Below are positions 11,119 to 22,700 of a DNA stretch of 64,000 nucleotides, piece by piece. Origin of the DNA: Parietaria judaica (Eukaryota > Streptophyta > Magnoliopsida > Rosales > Urticaceae); NCBI GenBank assembly GCA_954871525.1, contig OX940872.1, positions 9,819,180-9,883,179 of the forward strand, written 5' to 3'. The translations under genes and the position numbers were made by a program. Numbering within the stretch: the first letter of the stretch is position 1; each line of letters starts with the position of its first letter. The notes beneath the pieces are model-generated. The model ran no database searches, was not told where the DNA came from, and worked only from the letters and a program-made list of their open reading frames with translations.

Positions 11119-12133
11119 AATGTACCCAAAATTTCTCAAATTCTCCCTTTTATCAACTTCCCAAAATCCAAATTTTCAAAATTTATAAAAGTATCCCATG
11201 CCCTCATTCCCTTACATGAATTTTAGCTCTTTTGAGTCATCCCATAATTCTCCATTTTCTCTAGTAGGAACTTCGGCACCATATGTTTTTTCGCTACACC
11301 TCCTCCATCAAGCCAAAATGTCTCCGAAAGGCAATATCTTCATCGAGGGTTGGAAAATATGGTTCTAAACGACGAGGAAGAGCCAAGGAATCAAGAAAAA
11401 ATCAAATGGAGCAAAGAAGCAAATATACTTCTCATTAGTGGGTGGCTCAAATACTTCTAAGGATGCCGTCGTGGGGAATGATCAAACTTCTCAATGTTTC
11501 TGGGATCGGATTGCGGAATACTTCAACACCAACCACAAAAGCGGAGAAACAAGATCAGTTAAACAATGCAAAGATCATATGAATAAGATGAATAAAAAAG
11601 TAGCTCGTTTTAATGGCTGTTATAAACGACTAGAAGAAGTTTGTTCCAGTGGTTAGTCTGATGCGCAAATTCTCGAAAATGCGCATCAAATGTATAAATG
11701 TGAAAATAAAAACTCAATTTTTCTATTTCTTGAGTGTTGTAGATTGTTAAAGTGTGAGCCAAAGTGGAGTACAATTTACCAACCAGAAGCTGCGAAGAGA
11801 GTAAAAGTGTCGGAATCGGGGGCATATACTTCTTCGTCCAATGCCGAAACTAGTGATCATGAAGTATGTGAAGTGCGTCCCGTTGGCCAAAAGGCGGCAA
11901 AGAGAAAGAGAAAATAAAAGAAAAAGGGAGATTGTAGTGAATATATGGAGATAAATTCAAGAAAAACATTGGCATTAGAGAAATTGGTGGCGCTCGAGGA
12001 GAGAAAGCTAGAAGATCAAAGAATGGCGAAATACATGGACTATCTTGTCATGGACACTTCGCAAATGACTCGGGAGGCAAAGAAGAATCACGAAGAAATT
12101 CGTACTTTTATTAAGGCTAAATACCTAAAATAA
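11119..12133 (+). pseudogene. Harbinger ORF1-type Myb/SANT-like protein, broken
   Basis: The encoded pieces are an Asn/Pro/Phe-rich N-terminus, a Myb/SANT-like segment (IKWSKEANILLISGW, then FWDRIAEYFNTN and KQCKDHMNKMNKKV), and a charged C-terminal part resembling the NAM-associated domain (LALEKLVALEERKLEDQRMA). This is the layout of PIF/Harbinger ORF1 proteins, which bind DNA and help the transposase. It is disabled by a one-base shift near 11448 (ending in TAA at about 11458), an in-frame TAG near 11654, and a further shift and stop before the last piece at 11945-12133. The many plant proteins of this type in databases are often mislabelled. Confidence 0.75.
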
Positions 12134-12440
12134 TAAATTCTATTTTTTATTTATTATTTATTATTTATCATGTAATGGTTATTTATTTCAATTTATGAAT
12201 TTTATGATTTTTATTTAAGATTATTATAATTAGAATATGAATATTTATTATTTAACATGAGTATTTAATGCACTAAATTTAATAATATGAATACTTTTTC
12301 CATTAAAAATTTAAATTGCAAAAACGTTAAAGATATGAGTACTTTTGCCACTAAGTAAATAATTGTGTGTGAGACCATAGTTGGCAACTTGTAAGAAGTG
12401 CCAATGGGTTGAGTAAGCGAGATGATAAAATAATAATATT

Positions 12441-12610
12441 TATGATGTGTTGGATAGGTTTGACCAAGGTTTTAAATACCGCTTGCCGATGTCGTTTCGC
12501 ACTTTTCATTTTATGGATATATCGCTTGTCGATTGGTATCTCATAGGTAAATCGATGGATATGCCGATGGATATATCGTTTCGTATATCCTCGAAAAAAT
12601 ATTTTCGATG
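12441..12610. repeat. Short repeat abutting the Copia truncation
   Basis: Contains repeated phrases such as GATGGATAT, ATATCGTTTCG and TTTTAAATACCG, unlike the Copia coding sequence that stops at about 12611. It probably marks the insertion or deletion that removed the Copia 3' half. No ends were resolved. Confidence 0.3.
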
Positions 12611-15608
12611 GGCATGTCGAAGGGACCAACCGCGAGAGACCGCTAGTGAGAGAAGAACACGGATTGTTGTGGGTTTAGCTACTGGGCTGAATGTGTCGTG
12701 ATAGTCAATACCGTGGCGTTGATGAAAACCTTTGGCGACAAGACGAGCTTTGTACCGATCAACGGTGCCGTCGGGTTTTTGTTTAAGACGAAATACCCAT
12801 TTGCATCCAATAACATTCTGAGATTGATTAGGAGGTACCAAGTCCCATGTGTGGTTGTGAAGAAGAGCATCGAATTCTTCCGACATTGCTTTGCGCCAAG
12901 TGGAGCTCTTCAAAGCTTGAGTATGTGACGTGGGTTCGATGGCCTTGGATTGTGCAGAGAGCGTGAGGCTGTATTTTGGGTTTGGTTTGACAATGAGGTT
13001 CTTCGATCGTGTTGTCATTGGGTGAAGAGAAGCTGATATAGGAATTATATTTGGTAAAATAGGTTCGGAGGTGGTTGATATGGTGGCGGGTGAAGTGGGC
13101 ACTGAAGGTGAAGAGCTTGGTATAGTGGTTGGTGAAGTGTTGACATGAGGTAAAATCGGAATGTTGTGTGTCTGTGGTGGTACAGGTAAAGGAGTTTCAA
13201 CCACAGAGGCACTTTGCGCTATATCAGAAGGTAATGGGTATGGAAGGCCATCAGAAGATTTGGGAGTGGAATCAGTTTTATGCGGCGTGTGGAATGGAAA
13301 TTGTGACTCGATAAACACTACATGGCGAGAGGTGTAGATTTTTTGAGATGAGTTATCGTAACATAGATATGCACTTTGCGTAAGAGAGTAGCCAAGAAAC
13401 GTACATGGGCGTGATCGAGCATCAAGTTTGTGCTACGTGTATGGTCGAAGCCAAGGATAGCAGAGACATCCAAACACGCGAAGCTTTGAGAGATTAGGAA
13501 TAGTCTGAAACAATTTTTCAAAAGATGAGATCATGGACAAATTTCGTTTGGGCATGCGGTTTATCAAGTAGACGGCTGTGGCGAAGGCAAATGGCCAAAA
13601 TGTAGTCGGAATCGAAGATTGATGGAGTAAAGTTAAGCCTGTTTCGACAATATGAAGATGACGCCGCTCAGAAAAGCCATTGTGTTCCGGAGTGTGCGGC
13701 GGAGTGGTGAGATGTGAGATACCGTGTGTGCGTAGATAATCGCAAAGAGCAATATACTCTCCGCCATTATCTGTATAGAGAGTAATAAGAGATCTATTAA
13801 AGCGTTTTTCAACTAAAGATTTGAACCCTTGAAAAATTTTCAAAACATCAGATTTGTGTTTAAGCGGATAAAACCAAATATATTTGGTAAAATGATCAAC
13901 AAAAATCACATAATATTTAAAACCATCAATAGATAAAATAGGCGATGTCCATACATCTGAGAACACTAAATCAAGAGGATAGTTTGAAGTAAGCGTAGAT
14001 TCATGAAACGGTAATTTGTCTTTTGGTACACAAACAAGCATTACAATGAAATTTATTTGCTGAATCCAAAGAAAAAGACAATAATTTAGATGACAAAAAA
14101 TGACGCATGATACGAGTAGATGGATGGCCTAAACGGCTATGCCATAGTGAAAATGGTGCAAGAGTGGTAGAGAAAACCAGTGGCGACGGCGATGGCGATG
14201 GCGGTGATCCGACTTTCGTTGTTGACCAGGCATAGAGACCATTTTTAAGTGGTCCTTGATGAAGGATGGCCCCGTTTCGAGGATCCTTCACCTGAAAGTC
14301 AAATTCAGAGAAAGTAATATTAACATGATTTGTTGTGCATAATTGAGATACAGAAAGTAAATTTTTTGACATGGAAGGCACACATAAGGCATCGAGAAAT
14401 TTAAGTACAGATGAAGTTAATGGCAGTGAAAGAGAACCAGTGTGCGAAATATGCAAACCTGCACCATCTCCTACAATGACATCATCTGATCCATCATAAG
14501 GAGAGTGGAGGGAGAGGTTGGCCAGATCAATGGTAACGTGATGTGTTGCACCAGAGTCCAGTATCCATTCCGACGGAGATGGAGAATATGATGCTGAATG
14601 AGCTTGTGGAGAGTTATAGTTTGACCTGTGTTGATGGCGCGAACCAGAGGGGGTTTTCCATTGTTGCAAATTGGGACAACGTTTGGCCGAGTGTCCTTGT
14701 TGCTCACAGAGTTGACAACGACCAAGATAGGGGCGAGGACTGCGATGATATTGCGGTGGCGGTGGTTGGGAATTCCAATGTCCAGAGGGTCGGTAAGAGC
14801 CATGATGAGGTTGTCCCGAGTGCCGGTGTTTCGGCTTGTTTGGCGAGCTGGTTGTAGCAGCAACGTTAGCAGAAGCAGGAAAGGTGATTTGAGTACCTTT
14901 CTTGGCTAGAAGATGAGCCTCGCGATTGAGCAATTTTTCGTGAAGCTCTTCAAAGGAAATTTCTGTCTCGCGAGCTTGAATGGCATTGGCGAGCTCTGTG
15001 TATTCTTCATCGAGTCCATTGAGTATATTGATGGTGAGGTCTTCAACATCAATAGGAGCATGAAGAATGGAAATTTCATCAACTTTGGATTTTATGTCCT
15101 GCATAAACTCAGTGATCGTTCGCGAGCCTTTGACTGGATTGCTCAGTTGACTTTTCAGCTGTGTGATACGTCCACACGTCGGTTTACCATACGTGAGGGC
15201 TAATGTTGTCCAAGCATCTCGGGATGTTTGAGCCGTAGCAATAAAAGAGATCAAGGCAGGGGTTAATGAGCCAAGAACCGCATTGAGAATAAGTTGATCT
15301 TGACGTACCCATAAGTGGTGCTCAGTATTGGTAGCGATCGCACCGTCAACCTCAATGGTTGGAGAAGGACAAGGATGAGATCCATCGATGAATCCAAGCA
15401 AGTCGTAACCTGTTAGCAAGGTTGAGAATTGCAAACGCCAAGAAAAATAATTCGTGGCGGTTAGCTTTAATGGTGCCTGTGCAGCAAGATTGAGAGCAAT
15501 GATGGTGTTCATATGGCGTTGTTCTCCAGGATGGGCAGCAACCGAGACTGGTGAAGCCATGACATGGGTTGCCGTGGTAGATGTCTGTGTATTTGAGGGG
15601 TCCGCCAT
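12611..15608 (-). pseudogene. Copia gag-pro-int-RT polyprotein, disrupted
   Basis: Translation from the ATG at 15608 gives gag with a CCHC knuckle (CQLCEQQGHSAKRC), protease (WILDSGATHH), the GAG-pre-integrase segment (LWHSRLGHPS) and its C-x2-C. A frameshift near 14005-14030 then leads to the integrase core (DVWTSP, TDNGGEY, PEHNGFSERR: DDE residues). An in-frame TAG at 13433-13435 interrupts the region after the integrase, and the RT start (TWDLVPPNQ, KWVFRLK, YKARLVAKGF) ends at about 12611. The lesions are one frameshift, one stop and one large truncation, so it is relatively young but dead. Confidence 0.9.
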
Positions 15609-15676
15609 TTTGCATAGAAGCACCAAAAAAAAAAAAGATTTGAGAGAGAAAAATGTCTAAAGGCGTATGCCACTTT

Positions 15677-15688
15677 GCTCTGATACCA
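15677..15688 (-). other. Copia primer-binding site
   Basis: TGGTATCAGAGC on the minus strand is the standard plant Copia primer-binding site, complementary to the 3' end of initiator tRNA-Met. It lies about 70 bp upstream of the gag ATG. Confidence 0.85.
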
Positions 15689-15698
15689 TAACATAGTT

Positions 15699-15893
15699 TG
15701 AATATTGAAATGATTATTTTTCATATATAAATCGATTACAAGAGCTGATATATATACAGCAATGCATATTAAAGGGAAAAGCAAGAGATAAGGAATTACA
15801 CAATAATAATAATAATTGCTATCCTAATATAGAATATATGACAACTATACAATGATTCTATAGAATAATAATACAACGGTAATATTAGATACA
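15699..15893 (-). repeat. Probable 5' LTR of the Copia element
   Basis: The 195 bp before the primer-binding site run TGTATCTAATATT to ATATTCA on the minus strand, giving TG/CA ends. The LTR is short and AT-rich. With no 3' LTR to compare, the outer boundary is a guess. Confidence 0.4.
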
Positions 15894-16182
15894 GTGGACT
15901 ATTAGGATATTCGAGAAATTTAATACCTTGGGTTTGACACCCTTGAAGAATGTCATTGATGCGGATGGTCTAACTCCTCAGATTAAATTTGGTCATGCGC
16001 CCCCTTCGATCCCAAGAGGGGGATTTACCACCCTCCTTTCATATCTTAATAAGAAGTTCAACCCAAATACATTACCAGAATGGAAGATAAAGTTATGTGA
16101 AATACAGAATTACAACTTTGATATTGATCAGATCTTGGGTCTCATAGTGTACGCAAATTTGACTGTTCTCGGGTCTCGATAG
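15894..16182 (+). CDS. Unrecognised ORF fragment beside the Copia LTR
   Basis: A frame open from before 15900 ends at TAG (16180-16182). It encodes about 85 or more residues that look protein-like (GLTPLKNVIDADGLTPQIK, LPEWKIKLCEIQNYNFDI), with no ATG of its own. I do not recognise the family. Composition is less AT-biased than its surroundings. Because it abuts the Copia LTR it may be the tail of a gene or older element cut by the insertion. It may also be chance. Confidence 0.25.
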
Positions 16183-16974
16183 TATTTTTTCGTGTAGAAT
16201 AAGCTTCACGGGTCAACATATACCCTCGCTAATTGCCTAAATTCATATCGTATTTAGGAGAGTTCTTCCCAGATGTCATAAAAAATCACATTAATTATGG
16301 CGTGGATACTGCTCTGCCTCTACCCCATATATAGCTATCTGTGAAGACAGTGCAACTTTCATGAATTTAAGAAGCGCTCTCATGTCTAATTTTTCTTTTT
16401 ACTAAAAGAAGTTTGGAGCAATAATATATGGAATATATTATATATATACCCAACGTACGTATTGTTCTGCGTCTTCTCATGCAAACGCACATATGATTAG
16501 TCATTTTCATCGATAGACCTAACAAGTGGAACAATGCTCAAAACCATGTGCTTTTTTCTGCATTGTCATTTAATCATAGCTACGGAAAAATATGTTGTAG
16601 TAATTTGTATATATATAATTATCATATGGTGTTTTCTACTCAAAGATATTTATAGCATTTATGGGGATTGTGGTCCATGATTTTTACCTTCTTGCGAGCT
16701 ATTTTTGTTTTTTGGTTCAAAATAGTCAAATAATAAGAACTATCTCACAAATATACTCACTTTCATGATAATAAGGTTTGAATTTCAAATACTATACGGT
16801 AGCTTCTAGTTAGTAGTTGTTATAATTTTGAAAACTAATTTCCCGTTTGATTTGGGAAATTTATCTTAAATGTGATCTACCAAACCAATATGTGAGAGTT
16901 TGATTTAAGACATAATTTTTGTTAGTGATATTAAAATAATATTTGATGTAAGAGTAATATATATTTATATTATG

Positions 16975-17007
<33 letters not shown>

Positions 17008-17660
17008 AATTTATATTAATAAAAAATCATATTTTAATAGAATTGATGTATTGACGTACGTATATAAACAAATTTCGTATTAAGTACATGAACTTATATT
17101 ATTGCAATTAAGTTATTATTTATTAATAATGATTTAAGTATATTAGCTAATCATATTATGTTGTATAATAAATAAATATATATAACTATGAGTTAATATG
17201 CACCTATTAGGGGTCGTTATTTTATGTCATATATATATGATATATTAGATCCATCCACCTAGCTCAAACCGTTTTATATCTACCCTATATCGGGTTGGAT
17301 TTACATTTTTATTGGCTAATCCACCCGAAGCCCGCTCAAAGAAGACACGTGGGTGCCCTCCGAGTCCCCAACCCACTTGACACCTCGGCTCCGATGCATA
17401 TATTGAGGCACGCATATAAAAAATATAACGCATTAGACTAAATAATTAAATATAATTCAGATAAGAAATCAAAATGTTTATTTATTTGCAAATAGTGTTT
17501 TTTTTTCCCTCAAATCATCGTATGTATTTTTGTTTTTTCTTCTATATATAATTTTATTTTATGGAGTCGTTTTCGAGTTTGATTTGGTAATATTATCAAG
17601 TCGATCAATTTGGGTATTCTAAGTTGCTGGTTTCCTCGGAAAAATAAATAGAATTTTTGT
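16183..17660. other. AT-rich intergenic sequence
   Basis: No gene is seen. It contains a (TA)n run at 16978-17005. At 17250-17400 there is a GC-richer block with CGGGTTGGATTT and CCACCCGAAGCCCG, similar in style to the repeat at 24383-25036. Confidence 0.45.
16978..17005. repeat. (TA)n microsatellite
   Basis: Uninterrupted TA dinucleotide run. Confidence 0.9.
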
Positions 17661-17831
17661 AAAGCAAAACCGAGTCCCAAAGCTTCTTCTTATTCGTCTG
17701 GCATTTACGTGAGTGAGAAGGCAAACAGATGAGAGAGAGGGAGAGTCAGAGTTTGAATGGTTTAGTCACATTGCTAACACTGCTGTCCCGTACTCTCTCG
17801 CACGAATAATATATATGCAGATATTCCACGT

Positions 17832-17842
17832 TATATATATAA
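17832..17842 (+). promoter_or_regulatory. TATA-like box upstream of a short ORF
   Basis: TATATATATAA followed by CCCTAACCC and a CT-rich leader. The order resembles a plant core promoter, but TA-rich runs are common in this window. Confidence 0.3.
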
Positions 17843-17980
17843 CCCTAACCCATCTCTGCACTCTCTACCAAGCATATATTCACTTGCCAATTTACATCGC
17901 TTCATCGTTCGCGCAGCACACAGAGAGAGTAGATACTAGATAGGAGAAGATCATCTTGTGCTTCAGCTTAAAGCTTGGCG

Positions 17981-18091
17981 ATGTTGTTTCTTCTTATTCC
18001 TCACGAGCGTTTCAGGTTACCGAGCACCGGGTGTGGCTCGTCTTGCGCTGCGATCTCAACGCAAATGAATTTTCTTGCCTCTAGACTTTGA
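17981..18091 (+). CDS. Possible small ORF (36 aa), unknown
   Basis: An ATG frame of 36 codons (starting MLFLLIPHERF, with a Gly/Ser/Cys patch GCGSSCAA) lies about 140 bp after a TATA-like box and a leader-like, less AT-rich stretch that begins near 17660. The whole 17660-18110 block looks like a transcription-unit start set in AT-rich DNA. I recognise no peptide family, and I see no known miRNA in the block. It could be a small peptide gene, a non-coding RNA, or the leader of a lost gene. Confidence 0.25.
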   Translation: MLFLLIPHERFRLPSTGCGSSCAAISTQMNFLASRL

Positions 18092-19777
18092 GTTTACCGG
18101 TGCTATCCTAACTGAGCTTTTAATATAATAATTATATTATTTTTAATTATTTTTTTCTTGACCTTGCAAGACTTTTAATATTATATATAGCAATTTTACT
18201 TATTATAAATTTTAGTGTTAAAATAGAATATGTTAATTATACTAATTAGTATTCTCGTCATATCTAACATAATCTATCCCTCTTGAGCTTTTTTTTTTAC
18301 ATGAAGTGAGTTCATGTACGATTGTAATGTATATGAGTTTGTTTAGTGATTTAGAACATTCGGAATACAAGTGAGAGTAAGAAAATTCAAATCTTGATAT
18401 GTAGTATTTTTCGTAAGTTTATATTTTTGTGTAATTATATTACGTTGGATATTTGTATTTTTTTATACGGTTGTAGGTGTAAATTATGTTAGTACCATGT
18501 GGAGCTATAATTGTGTATCTAATTGCATTGAAGAATTAATTTGAGATATTTATACTTTTTCCACTATTATTAGGCAAAAGTGAACAATTCTGATGAAGAT
18601 TGTAAGCGTATCTGTATTCTCTATGTACCTATGCCGAGCTATTAGTTTACAATTTAGTGATTTACCTATTTAACGGCACAGTTAGAAATCTTAAGTAAGC
18701 ATTGAAAAAGTGAAAAGAAAAGAACAAGTTAGTCTTGAAATGATTAGTTCGCAAGCATAAACCTAGCAAGAAACCTAGCTAGCTCGCTAAATAGAAAGCG
18801 AAATCAAACAAAATTAAAATAAAAGATGACACAAAGATAGTGTAAGATGTAATTTGACCTTAGCTATATAAATGGAAAATAATATCAAGAAGAAGTATAA
18901 ATAAAAAATGACACACAGAATAATAGTATTTTCTTTCTAGTGTTTGATTTATCATTTGCAAATTCATTTTTATTATTGAACAAAGTTATGTAGAGCATGT
19001 CTAACCGAACCATTTGAGGATTCGTTAATTCTTTGGTTCTGCTTGTGATTCAAACAATGTTGTAATCTCGAATCTCGTAATTTAAAATATATCATGTTTT
19101 AAGAGATTAAATTTAAATTAACTAATTAGTTTTAAAATTCTAGATTGATTCATGTGTTCTTTTTAGACTATGCAATGCTACCTAATTTGGTTCGAAAAAG
19201 AAAAGAAAAACAAATTTTCCAACACTCCGGCAACGAGACACCATATTACCCGGACTAGATCCAAATTGACCTTATACTTTAAAGGATTAGCACGTATGGA
19301 GTCGTGGGGCCAACAATACATAAACGGTGTGGCTTTTAACATATTTTGAGCGGGAACGGACTTACAAAAAGGACCCATAATTTGCAATGTGGTCTCGAGA
19401 CTTTAAGCGAATACCATCCATTTGGGCCGGGCCTAAGAACAGTAGTTTTATGTTCTTCCCCGAACCCGAGTCTCCATCGCAAAATAAGAGATTACTAGAG
19501 AACAAATTATCATTCCAATCTTTTGATTGCAAATAATGAGTAACATGAGACCCTTGTTATGTGACAAAATAATACTTTTTAATAAATAAGGGACTTTTTA
19601 AATATCCCTTCGGAGACAACACGGTTCACTCACTGCAATGTGCACTCTTGTCTCTTTCATTTACTTTTTTTCCTTCTCTTTTTATGGTATGTATATTTAC
19701 ACACGACATGTAATCACTGATGTATAAAAAGAAAAGCTTTTCACACGTGTGGAACAAAAAATGGCTGAAAAAGACGC
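18092..19777. other. Intergenic, 3' side of XBAT32
   Basis: AT-rich with no coding signal. The ~150 bp below 19778 probably hold the XBAT32 3' untranslated region and polyadenylation site. A moderately GC-rich block at 19190-19450 has no recognised content. Confidence 0.45.
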
Positions 19778-22700
19778 TCAGCACCTCGCGGCGGCTACGT
19801 ATTGGTTGAGAAACGAGAGCCACGACCTCCGACCGTCCGCATGAGAATTCGACCGCCGAAAACCTGACCTCGAACACCTGGCCAGCGGGCTCCCCAGATT
19901 CCTGTCAACGTGGCAGGGAATCAGCGAGGGGCTCACGTCGGGCGCTCCCATGCAGAGGCTGGGATTGATCCGCATCAGCGGGAAGCTATGGCATCTGAAG
20001 GACGAGCCGACGGAAGCAATCCGCGTGCAGCATACTTCCTCCGGACGGCAGAACGGCGTGGCCATTGTGGCGGAATCCGGCGCCGGTGCCTCGCCTGAGC
20101 AAGTGCAGAACGACAGGGACAGACTTGTCCTTGAGATCTCCCTTGACGCTGGTTTCGTACCTGGGAGCTTTGTGAATGAGACAATGCCGTTTCGGCAGAG
20201 GGGACAGGCGATCGAGCCTGGCGGACCGTGAGCGACCATTGACCCGCTGTTTGTGGAACAGAGGTACAGAGCGCACCGCGTGCACAGCTCGTGATCGCAA
20301 CCTGCACAATTCATGACTAGCGTTGAGGCTGTATGCTCAAGAATTGGTGATCACAACTTGAAGATTTTACTTTCATGTAACCGGTTTATAAGATAAAAAA
20401 TTTAGAAATCCCAAAAAACCGGGGCGGGACTAAAATATCCCAAACTACCAGTTTCTAGACACAGTGTCACTCCTAATTTTAAAACTCAAATTCCAAGCAA
20501 TTTTGCTCGGTTCTTCAATACGGGATATTGTTTGGCCTCTTTTAATGATGTCATGCATTGGATTACAGAAGATTAAGGAAACAACTTTACCTTCTGCAGA
20601 AACCGTGCATTGCCTTTCTAAACAGACGACACATAGATCCTGGCGTGCCGGTGATGACGAGTCGGCGATACTCCACCCGCACTCTCTATAAAACAGCAGC
20701 AAACGACAGATAAATCGGCCGGCTAATAAACCGAAGCTTGTTCTAAGGGAATTTGGATTTTCATTTGGCCATCATGGAAAAGGAAAATTTATTTTGTATT
20801 CTTGAAAATTCCGCCACCAAATGAGCTCATATCAAAAGAGAATGAATTGATTTGGATGACAGATTTGCATACTCACCTAGCAATTTTGACGATGCTCATG
20901 AGCGGAAGAGAAATGTACGGAGAAAGTAAATTACGTGGTCGACCCTCTGGCTGCGTGCTTAAAATCTCCTCAAGCCAATTCCTATGCCATGATCGAGCTA
21001 CCATCAATGGCGTCCATCTTCAGGAAAACAGAGAAAATACATATAAGCTAAGTTGACATGAACAATAGAGCAACCTAGACCGGGTCCCTGGTGTTCAATC
21101 GGAAATTCCACCAATCAAACATGACCGCTAACCCTAGATGCGAGCGCCTTATATTGGCGAGACACAATACCATTTAATGACATAATAATATGGTCCAACT
21201 GTATACCCATTAGCATTTTCGGCTGTCAGACGAGCACCCCGAGCTATCAAAATCTGCAGAAAAATGCATAAGAAAATAAGCAACCATAAAAAAAAAATAC
21301 AAACATCATGCTACTAAAAAAAACTTTACCTCACAACATTGGGCATTTCCGCCACATGCAGCATAATGCAGAGCTGTGCTTCCAGCACCTACACATTAAT
21401 AATATAGAAAACTATTACAAGCTGTTCAATGGCAATCGAAATCCCGAAAGAAGACGCGTAGATTGGACCCTCAATTACGCAAAAATTAAATATTGGAATA
21501 TGGCTTATTAAAATTCAACTAAATTTAGAATAAACTGTTGGAAACTAAAGTTAAAGCGGTTAAATTCCCAAAGTTATTCAAAATGGGACGGCTATTCCCA
21601 AGCTTTCAACTGCGCAGAATTAATACCCAAAGGCAGCATAATCGGGTTGATTTGGTCCATCCTATTTCCCCGCAAATGTTAAGCCCTTGACACATGTACG
21701 CCCTTCTTTATGTTGGTAAGTTAAGACCGTAAGGGAATAGTATGTCTGAGAATGACCAATTTCAAAGATAATTAGGGAAAAACATAGGCGGACACGTGTT
21801 CAGGGCTTAGCATTAATGGGGCAAATGGGACGGACAAACGAAAAACCTAATTATGCAGCTTTTGGGTTGTAATTAATCCTGCACAATTGACAGCTTCGGA
21901 ATAATGCCGCCCGTTTTGAGAGACGCTGGGTACTTATGCCGCTATTATCCCCAAACTAAATAAACTGCACATTGACAAGCATCAAAACACCTAAACTGAA
22001 AGAATTAATTTTATAACAAAAAAAAATAATTAATGACTCTGAAACTAAATGAGCTATGAGCATTAAAACAACTAAACTGAAGGAGCTAATCATTAACAAA
22101 AAACCTAACAGACATTAAATTATATGAAACTAAAATAAACTGCACATTACCAAGCATTAAAACAACCAAACTGAAAGAATTAATTTGTAACAGAAAACTT
22201 AAGAAGCATTAAAACATTAAAACAAAAATCATTAAAAAATCATAAACACTGTTATCAGAAGATCGTGTGAACAAGTAAGATTATTAGCAGGAACAATAAA
22301 ATAAATAAAAATGGACTATAAAATACCGATTAGGTCGATCGTGGTTCCGTCCTCCATCGTTACTTCAAAAACCGAAGCCCCCAAATCCATAAGTAACTGC
22401 ACGCTTTCATAATGGCCGTTCAAAGCCGCCATATGCAGAGCAGTCACGCCTCCATCGGCCGGCCGATTGACAACCTCAAACAAAGCGCTGCTCGGAATAA
22501 AACCGAACACGAAAAAGCAACTCAGTCGAGCATTCCAAGGAAAAAATAACACAAAAAAGTTGATGAAAGATGATAATTACTTATGGTTGAAATCCGAATT
22601 TGATTCTTCCTCGGCTAAAATCTTCCTCAACGTTCTGCAAAAATCGGGAGTGCTAGGAACGTAATCGGCCAGTAAGAGCCTGATGCACCGCGAATGACCG

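Larger units (their letters stand above)
10137..12440 (+). mobile_element. PIF/Harbinger-like element, decayed, right end unresolved
   Basis: The left end GAGCATCTCCATTCTCCATT resembles PIF/Harbinger termini. A TATA-like TATATAAATA (10932-10941) and a pyrimidine-rich leader precede a broken ORF1-type gene (11119-12133). A solo LTR (10187-10746) sits inside the left part. No DDE transposase (ORF2) is visible, and I could not find a matching right terminus, so the right boundary is approximate; it may have been lost next to the repeat at 12441. Confidence 0.5.
12611..15893 (-). mobile_element. Ty1/copia retrotransposon, truncated in RT
   Basis: The minus-strand order is LTR, primer-binding site, gag, protease, integrase, start of reverse transcriptase: the Copia order. 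The sequence stops just after the RT segment VLLSLAVSRGW, losing the RT catalytic core, RNase H and 3' LTR. The gag start (LTATNYFSWRLQFSTLL) suggests an RE1/Ale-Retrofit type lineage. It cannot move by itself. Confidence 0.9.

Noticed and set aside
10908..11219. 103-codon Phe/Pro/Ser-rich ORF
   Set aside because: It lies over the pyrimidine-rich leader and N-terminus of the Harbinger ORF1; its composition follows from the CT-rich sequence.
14543..15203. Plus-strand ORFs of about 100 codons across the Copia gag
   Set aside because: Antisense to gag-protease, with no protein features.
17940..18110. Possible miRNA precursor
   Set aside because: I compared it with the common conserved plant miRNAs that I remember and saw no match or long hairpin.
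19910..20309. Several ORFs on both strands over XBAT32 exon 10
   Set aside because: They are other-frame readings of the GC-rich last exon; the RING residues and tail fit only the XBAT32 frame.
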